Assembly: GCA_016927755.1 (NCBI GenBank)
Contig: JAFGLZ010000226.1
Coordinates: 1 to 51,728, forward strand
Source: Phycisphaerae bacterium
GTDB lineage: Bacteria > Planctomycetota > Phycisphaerae > UBA1845 > JAFGLZ01
Direction: 5' to 3'
Length of the DNA: 51,728 bases
Below, in pieces: positions 15,333 through 22,715 of the stretch; position 1 is the first letter of the stretch, and the number at the start of each line of letters is the position of its first letter. The notes beneath the pieces are model-generated. The model was given only the letters and a program-made list of their open reading frames with translations. It made no database searches and had not been told where the DNA came from. The translations under genes were made by a program, and so were the position numbers.

Positions 15333-16304
15333 CTACTTCAGCGTCTCGGCCGTGACCAGGTCGGTCCCGATCGGGATCTCCTTGGGCACCGTCTCGCCGC
15401 GGACGATCTTGATCGCGACCTCGACGCCCTTCTCGCCCATGACGTCCGGATGCTGTTCGATCGTTCCGTGCAGGTTGCCGGCCTTGATGGCGTCTTGAGC
15501 GGCCTTGAGATTGTCGTACGAGACGATGGCGATCTTGCCGCCCTTGCCGGCGGTCAAGATGGCCTGGATCGCGCCGAGGGCCATGCTGTCGTTCGCGCAA
15601 AACACGCCGCTTAAGTCCGGGAACCGGGCCAGGATGCCCTCCATCTTTCGCTGGGCCGGCTCGGTCATCCAGTCGGCGCTCTCGCTGGCGACGCACTGCA
15701 CCTTGCCCTGCGTCTCGGCGACGGCCTTGGCGAAGCCCGCCTTGCGCTGCTCGGCGTTGTCGACGCCGCGAATGCCCTCGAGCATGGCGACCTTGCCCTT
15801 GCCGCCCATCAGCGAGAGCAGATACTGGGTGGCCTTGTACGCGCCGTCGGCGTTGTCCGGGCCGATGAAGGCCTCGATCTTCAGCCCGGCGGTCTTGGCC
15901 GCCTCGGCATCGATACGGTTGTCCAGGTTGACGATCTTGATGCCTTTGTTCTGCGCGTCGAGCAGGGCGCTGACGATGGCCTTGCTGTCGGCCGGGGCGA
16001 TCAGGATCGCATCGACGCCCTGGCTGATCGCGTTCTCGACGAGTCCGCCCTGTTTTGCGAAGTCGGTCTCGCGATCGACGCTCATCACGAGCAGATCGAC
16101 GTCGTTCTTCTTGGCCGCGCGGACCGCCCCCACCTCCATCGTATGGAAGAACGGGTTGGTCCGTGCCTTCATGATCAGCGCGATCCGCGGCTTCTCGGAG
16201 GCCGGCTTGCCCCCAGCGGCAGGCCGGTCCTCGCGCCCGCAGCCAAGCCAGGACAGGCACATCACCGCCGTGGTCAGCAGCGCGGTCGTTGTCATCTTCT
16301 TCAT
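15333..16304 (-). CDS. Sugar ABC transporter substrate-binding lipoprotein, copy 2
   Basis: 323 residues. The N-terminal signal ends in SWLGCGRE, with Cys22 as the probable lipidated residue although Trp at -3 is unusual for a lipobox. The mature protein is a periplasmic-binding-protein type 1 (RbsB/XylF-like) fold: RIALIMKARTNPFF, GVDAILIAPADSKAI, IVNLDNRID, FIGPDNADGAYKA, GVFCANDSMALGAIQA and IAIVSYDN are the expected ligand-contact blocks. It binds a pentose, hexose or related polyol for import. It is a close tandem paralogue of the next gene upstream, separated by 46 bases with a GGAGGT site before the ATG. Confidence 0.93.
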   Translation of the reverse strand: MKKMTTTALLTTAVMCLSWLGCGREDRPAAGGKPASEKPRIALIMKARTNPFFHTMEVGAVRAAKKNDVDLLVMSVDRETDFAKQGGLVENAISQGVDAILIAPADSKAIVSALLDAQNKGIKIVNLDNRIDAEAAKTAGLKIEAFIGPDNADGAYKATQYLLSLMGGKGKVAMLEGIRGVDNAEQRKAGFAKAVAETQGKVQCVASESADWMTEPAQRKMEGILARFPDLSGVFCANDSMALGAIQAILTAGKGGKIAIVSYDNLKAAQDAIKAGNLHGTIEQHPDVMGEKGVEVAIKIVRGETVPKEIPIGTDLVTAETLK

Positions 16305-16350
16305 CTGGCGTACCTCCTGCGAACCGGAAGCGTCGACTTGTCGACGTGTC

Positions 16351-17340
16351 TCACTTTTCCTCGCGCAGCGTCTCGGCCGTGATCAGGTCGGTCCGCGTGG
16401 GCATCTCCTTGGGCACTGTCTGACCGGCCAGAATCTTCAAGGCGGTTTCGACGCCGCGCTCGCCCATAAGGTCGGGATGCTGCTCGATCGTCCCGTGCAT
16501 CTTTCCCGCCCGGATGGCGTCCCGCGCCGGCTTGATCCCGTCGTAGCCGACGATGAAGATCTTGCCGGCCTTCCCGGCGGATTCGACCGCCTGGATCGCC
16601 CCGAGGGCCATGCTGTCGTTCGCGCAGAACACGCCGGTGATGTCCGGATGACGGGCGAGGATGCCGCTCATCTTTCGCAGGGCGGGCTCGGTCATCCAGT
16701 CGGCGCTTTCCTCGGCCATGAGCTGGATCGTGTCCTTGTGCTCGGCGACGGCCTTGAAGAACCCCTTCTTTCGCTGTTCGCCGTTGTCGACGCCGGGGAT
16801 GCCCGAGACGAGGGCGACCTTGCCCTTGCCGCCCATGAGCTTGATCAGGTGGAGGGAGGCCTTGTAGGCGCCGTCGGCGTTGTCCGGGCCGATGAAGGTC
16901 TCGACGTTCAGCCCGGCGGACTTGGCGGCTTCCGGATCGATCCGGTTGTCCAGATTGATGATCTTGATGCCCTTGCCCTGCGCGTCGAGCAGCGGGCTGA
17001 CGATGGCCTTGCTGTCGGCCGGGGCGATCAGAATCGCGTCGACGCCCTGGGCGATGGCGTTCTCGACGAGCCCGCCCTGCTTGGCGAAGTCGGTCTCGCG
17101 GTCCACGCTGGCCACGCGCAGGTCCACGCCGTGCTTGTCGGCGGCGCGTCGGGCGCCCACCTCCATCTGGTGGAAGAACGGGTTGGTCCGCGCCTTCATG
17201 ATCAGGGCGATGCGGGGCTTCTCGGACTTCGACTTGCCGCCGCGCTCGGCCTGATCCCCGCGCTCGCAGCCGAACCATGTCAAGCAAGCCACCGCGACAA
17301 GCAGCGTTAGTGTCGTCGCGGTTCTTCTGGTTCTCCTCAT
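16351..17340 (-). CDS. Sugar ABC transporter substrate-binding lipoprotein, copy 1
   Basis: 329 residues from ATG 17340, chosen because GGAGG lies 5 nt upstream and a signal with FGC at the lipid site follows. It has the same PBP1 blocks as its neighbour, many of them identical (KPRIALIMKARTNPFFH, ETDFAKQGGLVENAI, FCANDSMALGAIQA), differing mainly in the linker after the lipid Cys and in the middle of domain 1. The two genes clearly arose by tandem duplication and may have diverged in ligand preference. It lies 25 bases downstream of the permease gene. Confidence 0.93.
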   Translation of the reverse strand: MRRTRRTATTLTLLVAVACLTWFGCERGDQAERGGKSKSEKPRIALIMKARTNPFFHQMEVGARRAADKHGVDLRVASVDRETDFAKQGGLVENAIAQGVDAILIAPADSKAIVSPLLDAQGKGIKIINLDNRIDPEAAKSAGLNVETFIGPDNADGAYKASLHLIKLMGGKGKVALVSGIPGVDNGEQRKKGFFKAVAEHKDTIQLMAEESADWMTEPALRKMSGILARHPDITGVFCANDSMALGAIQAVESAGKAGKIFIVGYDGIKPARDAIRAGKMHGTIEQHPDLMGERGVETALKILAGQTVPKEMPTRTDLITAETLREEK

Positions 17341-17365
17341 CGTGACCTCCTTCGAGAACACGCCG

Positions 17366-18406
17366 TCACGAATACGTCTTGGAGCGCCGCCGGTCGTACA
17401 GGACCGCCGCGATGATGACCGCGCCGATGATAATCTTCTGGACGCTCTCGTGCACGCCGAGGGTGTTTAGGCCCTTGATTAGCACGGCGATGATCAGCGC
17501 GCCGATGAACGTGCCGATCACGTTGCCCCGCCCGCCCATCAGGCTCGTCCCGCCGATGACGGCGGCGGCGATGGCGTAGAGCTCGTACGGCTCCTCGACG
17601 ACGTGCGTTCCGGACGACACGCGCGACCACTTGACGATGCCCGCCAGGGCCGCCGCCATCCCGCAGAACGCGAACACCCCGATCTTGACGCCCACGACGG
17701 AGATGCCGCTGAGACGAGCCGCCTCGGCGCTGCCGCCGACCGCGTAGACGTGCCGGCCGAAACGCGTCTTGCCCAGGATGACCCACGCGATCGCCACGAT
17801 GCCCAGGGCGCTGAGCAGGGGAATGACGTGCTTGGTCGGCGCGTAGCACATATGAAACATGGGCTGACCGTCGCTAACGCCGATCGTCACGAGATGCGCC
17901 GCGCCTGCCGCGGCCATCAGCATCCCGAGCGTCACGACGAACGACGGCACCTGGAACCGCGCCGTCAGCACGCCGTTGAGCAGGCCAACGGCCAACCCCG
18001 CGCCCAGCGCCAGCGCGACGCCGACCGCCACCGATCCCGCGCCGTCCCTCGGACTGGCGCCGACGACGAACAGCACGTTGCACAACGTCAGTACCGAGCC
18101 GACGGACAGGTCGATCTCACCGGCCAGGATGACCAGCGTCATGCCTACGCCGAGGACCACGTTGATGGCGCCCTGTTCGAGAATGTTCCGCTGATTGGTC
18201 CAGTCGACGTCGCCCTGCCGGTCGATCAGGAGGATCGGCGCGCGAAGCCGCCAGGCGCCGGGCTTCCAGAACGACTCGCCCACGTCGATTGCCGACAGGC
18301 CGACCATCAGAGCGTAGATCACGACCAGCGCAACCAGCAGGCCGAGGACCTGCTGCAGCTCGCGCGGGAGCCTGCTCGTTCCTGACGACAGCCGGGGTTC
18401 GCTCAT
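17366..18406 (-). CDS. Sugar ABC transporter permease (RbsC family)
   Basis: 346 residues with about nine or ten hydrophobic segments. Family signatures are present: GVGMTLVILAGEIDLSVGS, VPSFVVTLGMLMAAAGA, FGRHVYAVGGSAEAARLSGI, AAVIGGTSLMGGRGNVIGTFIGALII and the C-terminal IIIGAVIIAAVLYDRRR. The EIDLSVGS and GGR...G segments are the usual BPD_transp_2 marks. A periplasmic insert around residues 45-75 (WKPGAWRLRAPILLIDRQGDVDW-like) is longer than in RbsC. It should act with the two binding proteins that follow; the ATP-binding subunit is not encoded in this window. Confidence 0.94.
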   Translation of the reverse strand: MSEPRLSSGTSRLPRELQQVLGLLVALVVIYALMVGLSAIDVGESFWKPGAWRLRAPILLIDRQGDVDWTNQRNILEQGAINVVLGVGMTLVILAGEIDLSVGSVLTLCNVLFVVGASPRDGAGSVAVGVALALGAGLAVGLLNGVLTARFQVPSFVVTLGMLMAAAGAAHLVTIGVSDGQPMFHMCYAPTKHVIPLLSALGIVAIAWVILGKTRFGRHVYAVGGSAEAARLSGISVVGVKIGVFAFCGMAAALAGIVKWSRVSSGTHVVEEPYELYAIAAAVIGGTSLMGGRGNVIGTFIGALIIAVLIKGLNTLGVHESVQKIIIGAVIIAAVLYDRRRSKTYS

Positions 18407-18562
18407 CGGTGCGCCTTTTCAGAGTAGCCGCAGGCCCAAAGGATGGCGTAGCGACGGGTGAACGTCAACGGTTGGGGTGGCGAGAACGTCACGAGAGGCA
18501 ATCGCGCTGGATCGTTCAATGGCCAAGGAGGGCAATCGGACGGACAGCTCGATCGGTCCGAT

Positions 18563-19999
18563 TCACGCCGCCGCGCTCCGACGGCGCAGCCACCCGGAGA
18601 TCTGGCCGCCGACCAAGGCCAGACCCATCATCTGGAATGGGATGAGCGGAGCCAAGTATCGGGGCATGCCGTGCATGAAGCCGCCGACCGAGTGGACCGC
18701 GATGAAGTAGAGCGGCAGAGCGGCCAGCATCAGGGCTTCGGACCGACGGGGCCAACGTCGAAGCACGAGCCAGAGCAGGGACAGGTTCCCCGCCGCGGAG
18801 ACGAGCATGACGAGGATTCGCTCGCCGTAGTTCCGCAGGACGTGAAGCGGGTGACGGATCAGCACCCGCAACGGGCTCAGGCCTTCGACCTCCCTGTAGT
18901 GGCTGAACGTGTTCGGGAACCGGTCGGCCGCCAGCGAAACCAGGCCGGTCTGGTACGGAGGGGCCAGCGCCCACGGCAGATTGCCCAGCGTGGCCCTGAT
19001 GAGTCGCCCGGGGTTCTGGCGATAGTATCGCTTGATGGAGTCCCGAAAGAACGCGTCCGCCTCGGGCGTCGAGTCGCACTCGAAGCCGTGATCCACGGCG
19101 TACTGCATGATGAAGGCGTCGTCGTCCTTCAGACCCAGCGAGTTGGGATACATGCCGACGAAGTACCCGAGCGACCTCCCCACGGCCGTCGAGGTCCAGA
19201 TCCAGTGGCCCGAGAGGCGGTAGTTCCGTATCGCCCACGGCGAGAGCGCGACGTACAGACCGACGGCCATAATCGCCGTCGACAACAGGGGCCTGGCCCA
19301 GCCACGCCGCACGATCAGGAAGACCAGTCCCAGCGCCAGCCAGAGCAGCATGGCGTTGCCTCTGAAATAGCAGTCGATTCCCAGCAGGAGCCCCGTCATC
19401 AGCGACCAGCCGTAGCTCGGCCCCTTCACGGCGCCGATCCAGCAGACCACGGCGAGCAGAAGGATCCCGACGGACAGGCAGTCCGGAAGCTTTCCCGCCG
19501 CAAGGACGGCCAGGGACGGATGAATGGCGGTCAGCCAGGCGGAGGCCACCGCCGCGCCCGGAGAGGCGAACAGCCTCATGACGATGACGTAGACCAGAAG
19601 CGGGTAGAACGATGACAGGACGACCTGGACCATGACCGCATGATCGCCTAGCGGCTCTCCGAACACGCGGTAGAGGACGTAGAGGTATGCGGCGTAGCCG
19701 GGCGCTCGATAGAAGAGTGGACGCAGATCGTTCGGGTCGACGTCGAGACCGTGATCGCGGTCGAGTTGCCTGCCTTCCTTGGCCAGGGCAAGCGACCGGG
19801 CCTCGAGCTTGTTGGCGAAATCGTCGTCATACTCCCAGTTAGGGCCCTGGATGTGCTGGTATCCGTAACCCGCCGCCAGCAGGTAGGTCGGCGCGAAGTA
19901 GGACGTCTTGGAGAAACCCCCCTCGTGGGTGTGGTACACCACCATGTAGACGCGCAGACACAGCGCCGCGAGCACCGCGAATATCAGGCTGATCCTCAT
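18563..19999 (-). CDS. Polytopic glycosyltransferase-like membrane protein (GT39/ArnT-like)
   Basis: About 478 residues from ATG 19999 (a GTG two codons earlier is possible; AGGATAGG lies just ahead). The first helix is followed by a long extracytoplasmic loop (FAPTYLLAAGYGYQH, LRPLFYRAPGYAAYLYVLY), then ten or so hydrophobic helices, and a C-terminal region with MPRYLAPLIPFQMMGLAL. This is the design of the PMT/ArnT superfamily, which transfers sugars from polyprenyl phosphate in the periplasm; the catalytic Asp normally lies in the first loop, where DPNDLRP is a candidate. The substrate is unknown. It precedes the ABC permease by 157 bases, so functional linkage is uncertain. Confidence 0.75.
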   Translation of the reverse strand: MRISLIFAVLAALCLRVYMVVYHTHEGGFSKTSYFAPTYLLAAGYGYQHIQGPNWEYDDDFANKLEARSLALAKEGRQLDRDHGLDVDPNDLRPLFYRAPGYAAYLYVLYRVFGEPLGDHAVMVQVVLSSFYPLLVYVIVMRLFASPGAAVASAWLTAIHPSLAVLAAGKLPDCLSVGILLLAVVCWIGAVKGPSYGWSLMTGLLLGIDCYFRGNAMLLWLALGLVFLIVRRGWARPLLSTAIMAVGLYVALSPWAIRNYRLSGHWIWTSTAVGRSLGYFVGMYPNSLGLKDDDAFIMQYAVDHGFECDSTPEADAFFRDSIKRYYRQNPGRLIRATLGNLPWALAPPYQTGLVSLAADRFPNTFSHYREVEGLSPLRVLIRHPLHVLRNYGERILVMLVSAAGNLSLLWLVLRRWPRRSEALMLAALPLYFIAVHSVGGFMHGMPRYLAPLIPFQMMGLALVGGQISGWLRRRSAAA

Positions 20000-20075
20000 C
20001 AGCACTATCCTATCCTTTGACGAGGAATCTTTGTACCCGGATCTCGTGTCGCGGGTCGCCGGGAGGGCTCAGGTC

Positions 20076-21083
20076 CTACGCGAGAAAGGGGACGCCGTGA
20101 TCGCGGTCGTCGGTGAGGATTTCGAAGGCCGCGCGGTGCTCGGTCCTCAGCGTCCGTGCGGGCTCGCCGCGCCGCTCCAACGTCACCGAACAGGCCGCCA
20201 GCTTGCTGTTCAGGCACGTCTTCCATCCGCCGGGGGGGTTGTCGTATCGCAGCGCCACGAAACGAGATCGCGGCGCCTCGATCCGCCCATGGATGCGGAC
20301 GTCCTTGTCGCGCGAATCGAACCCCCACGTGAAGTAGTCGAACCGGCCCGAGGCTCGCGCGCCCCGCCAGAGGGTGTTCAGGGCGTGCTCCCGACCATCG
20401 ATGCGCAGGACGATCAGCGTCAGCCACGGCGACCAGATGGGGCCCAGCTTGACGCGCGCCGTCGAGCATTCGAGGAACGCCTCCGGCACGCCCTCGAACC
20501 CCGCCACCTGGCCCCAGGCGTAGTGGTCGGTGTGCTTGCTGCCCCAGTTGTGATTCTGGCTGCCGACCCACCCGTCGACGCTAATCGTTTCGCCGTCGAC
20601 GACGAGCGTGCCGTCGTAGACGGCATGCGGCGTGCCAACCAGGACCTTGGCCTTGGGGAAAGACCGGGCGTAGTACGCCTCCGGGAACAGGAGTAGCGGC
20701 GGCTCATTGCCTTGATAGCCGAGCGCCCACTCGATCGTATGGTCGCCGGACGCCGCCGCTCCGCTGAGGGCTTTATTGTCCAGCGTCGCGGACCCGATTC
20801 GAGCGCCGAGCGCTGCGTCGGAGAACGCACACTCGGCGATCGGAACGACCTGCTTGGCCGCGACGATCCGGTCGTTCAGCCCGTCGAACCAGATGGCCCA
20901 CAACTCGCCGACGGCGCTGTCGGGGCACCCCTTCGGGCTGAAGATCGTGTAGCGGATCCAAAAGGCTAAGGGTTGGTCAGGGTGATTGGCGCGCTGGAAG
21001 TAGCTCTCATAGTGCCCGCCGGCGTCGCCTCGGACGAAGCGGCATCGGTTCCAGTTGTCCTTCCTGGACGTACGTGGAGTCAC
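20076..21083 (-). CDS. Lipocalin-like protein resembling CrtC/tocopherol-cyclase-type domains
   Basis: About 335 residues from a GTG at 21083 (AGGGG 10 nt upstream; an earlier GTG at 21125 is the alternative). It begins RKDNWNRCRFVRGDAGGHYESYF and has the signature GWVGSQNHNWGSKHTDHYAWGQ in the centre, the NHxWG box found in two-domain lipocalin-like proteins of the hydroxyneurosporene-synthase and tocopherol-cyclase group. No signal peptide is seen. These proteins act on or bind hydrophobic ligands; here the ligand is unknown and the assignment is to fold only. The last 60 residues (KTCLNSKLAACSVTLERRG) are beta-rich. Confidence 0.6.
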   Translation of the reverse strand: MTPRTSRKDNWNRCRFVRGDAGGHYESYFQRANHPDQPLAFWIRYTIFSPKGCPDSAVGELWAIWFDGLNDRIVAAKQVVPIAECAFSDAALGARIGSATLDNKALSGAAASGDHTIEWALGYQGNEPPLLLFPEAYYARSFPKAKVLVGTPHAVYDGTLVVDGETISVDGWVGSQNHNWGSKHTDHYAWGQVAGFEGVPEAFLECSTARVKLGPIWSPWLTLIVLRIDGREHALNTLWRGARASGRFDYFTWGFDSRDKDVRIHGRIEAPRSRFVALRYDNPPGGWKTCLNSKLAACSVTLERRGEPARTLRTEHRAAFEILTDDRDHGVPFLA

Positions 21084-21157
21084 GTTGTAGGAGCCCCTGA
21101 TAGACCTAGAAAGGAGCCACCGCACTCGTTCTCAGATCGCCCAGTGCAGCGGTTCTG

Positions 21158-21637
21158 TCAGGTAAAATCCAGCCTGGGTGGAACATCGGGCAGGTCCCGT
21201 GCTTCTAATCCGTTCTTCTCCGACAGCTTGCGCAGGCCGTCATCATGGGTGTAGAGCACATCGGCCCTGCTGGCGAGCGCAGTGGCGAGTATGAGTTCGT
21301 CTGCTCTCAGCACTGCTTTCCTATTCTCGTACTCTTTGATCGTCACCTGCTTCTGGTAGACTTTCGCCGCGACATGAGATGCTACCGCATCAAAAGGCCT
21401 GCAGATGAAGGTTTCCTCGATTATTGCGTATTGCTTGGCTCGTTCCGCTTCGTTCAAGCCACGCAGGAACTCAGCGACGGAAACAGTCGACACCACCCGA
21501 TCTGCTTGCCGCTCCTGTAAGTCCTCTGCTAGCCATTGGGCCCGCTTTACCATCTGTTCCTGACCTTGCGAGGCCGCCTTCTGAATCCACCATATGAGCG
21601 TCATCGTATCGATGAAGACAACCGGCGCACGTTTCAT
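21158..21637 (-). CDS. PIN domain ribonuclease, VapC-like toxin
   Basis: 159 residues from ATG 21637, overlapping the stop of the upstream gene in an ATGA motif. All PIN acidic residues are visible: Asp10 in FIDTMTLIWW, Glu56 in SVAEFLRG, Asp113 in RADELILATAL and Asp132/133 in YTHDDGLRKL, which bind the metal for single-strand RNA cleavage. The coupled 257-residue partner upstream would take the place of VapB. The local DNA is clearly less GC-rich than the flanks, which fits an acquired module. The enzyme's RNA target cannot be inferred. Confidence 0.9.
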   Translation of the reverse strand: MKRAPVVFIDTMTLIWWIQKAASQGQEQMVKRAQWLAEDLQERQADRVVSTVSVAEFLRGLNEAERAKQYAIIEETFICRPFDAVASHVAAKVYQKQVTIKEYENRKAVLRADELILATALASRADVLYTHDDGLRKLSEKNGLEARDLPDVPPRLDFT

Positions 21638-22407
21638 GAGTCCAGTTCCGAGACAAGTCTAGAGGGGGATACATCGTCCCAGCGATCAGCCCCAGCGCGC
21701 CGCAACGCCTCCCTTGCCTCAGACAGATCTCGCTTCTTGTAGGGGGCAACACGCGCTACCGAAAACGTAAGAACGTCCCATGTGTTGCGCAACCACACGG
21801 CTTGGCCCTCTAAGGCAACCCTGTTGTACAACTGGGGCGCTAATTGCTTCGCTAGCTTGTGTGTCACACTGCAATAGACGACATGCTTCTGGTTGTGCGG
21901 CCGAACCATGCACTTTGGTCGATCGGCCCCGCCGACGCGAAGTAACTGCCCAAACAGGACCGTCATTCCCGAGATGGTATGCTCTACACAGATTTGCTCG
22001 TATGTTGATGGACCGATTCGTGCCAAAACCCCGTCCGTTGACTCGCCTGCTTGGCGCAATTCGATCTGGCAGTCGTTCTGATCGGCGATCATGCTGAGTT
22101 TCCGTATCTGCGGCAATGCCCAGCCAAACGCGGGATCATGCTCGTCGCCAGATATGAATCTACCCAGTTGGCGAAGCCGATCGATCACCATGTCGGGTTC
22201 AGTTGATATGCATCGATATGCTGCGGATGTGCGCTTGATGTCGACAACTCTGATAGAGATTTCGGAATCCTCGTCCGGCATCCTAACCATCCGCTGAACT
22301 GCGGCCACGGCATCTGCGACAGCCCTAAAGGGAACCTGCTCAGGAAACAGGCCCTTCAGCCGGATGGTGAAGTGCAGCTTCGGTTTTCGATGATGGCGCG
22401 AGGACAT
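21634..22407 (-). CDS. PIN-coupled protein of unknown function, large antitoxin candidate
   Basis: 257 residues. The stop overlaps the ATG of the PIN gene by four bases, so expression is probably coupled and both belong to one operon. The N-terminus KLHFTIRLKGLFPEQVPFRA followed by VADAVAAVQRMV is an alpha-beta layout that I associate with uncharacterised partners of PIN proteins. The middle carries MIADQNDCQIELRQAGE and the end is a charged helix (KKRDLSEAREALRRAG). No DNA-binding motif of the VapB type (AbrB, RHH, Phd) is recognisable. It is three times as long as normal antitoxins. Function is inferred from neighbourhood only. Confidence 0.7.
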   Translation of the reverse strand: MSSRHHRKPKLHFTIRLKGLFPEQVPFRAVADAVAAVQRMVRMPDEDSEISIRVVDIKRTSAAYRCISTEPDMVIDRLRQLGRFISGDEHDPAFGWALPQIRKLSMIADQNDCQIELRQAGESTDGVLARIGPSTYEQICVEHTISGMTVLFGQLLRVGGADRPKCMVRPHNQKHVVYCSVTHKLAKQLAPQLYNRVALEGQAVWLRNTWDVLTFSVARVAPYKKRDLSEAREALRRAGADRWDDVSPSRLVSELDS

Positions 22408-22458
22408 CTTAAGACCATACCTTATCAGCTTTCAAGCCGACGTCAAAGGTTCGTTCCT

Positions 22459-22679
22459 CTAGATCATACCACCGTGACGGGCAAGATCCGAGCTGCCAGG
22501 GACCATTCCCAAGCTGATTTTTCCGAGCGGTGCACAAACCAACCAGCCGGGTTCGTGCGCCTCGGCCGACGTTAGGATCTTCTTCGCGACGCGCGTCTCA
22601 ACCACGAAGGCGTCCAGATTCCGTCTGCCCGGATGACCTCGACCTCGGCCACCGCCGCGCCCACAGCCACGTCAGCCAT
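22459..22679 (-). pseudogene. Possible frameshifted gene remnant behind a strong ribosome site
   Basis: The interval 22408-22715 holds no intact gene. ATG 22679 has AAAGGAGAGG 6 nt upstream and lies 37 bases after the hexosaminidase stop. Its frame gives MADVAVGAAVAEVEVIRADG, then drifts into Arg/Ser-rich nonsense and stops at 22572. The neighbouring frame continues from the same point as NLDAFVVETRVAKKILTSAE and stays open to 22459. This reads like one small protein interrupted by a frameshift; the family is not recognised, though the second half recalls the first strands of enolase-superfamily proteins. Confidence 0.3.
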
Positions 22680-22715
22680 GCCGAACCTCTCCTTTCGAAA
22701 GAGCGATCCTGCGGA

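Noticed and set aside
15505..17310. A 601-residue plus-strand open frame opposite the two binding proteins
   Set aside because: Antisense shadow of two recognisable PBP1 proteins; no ribosome site or known motif.
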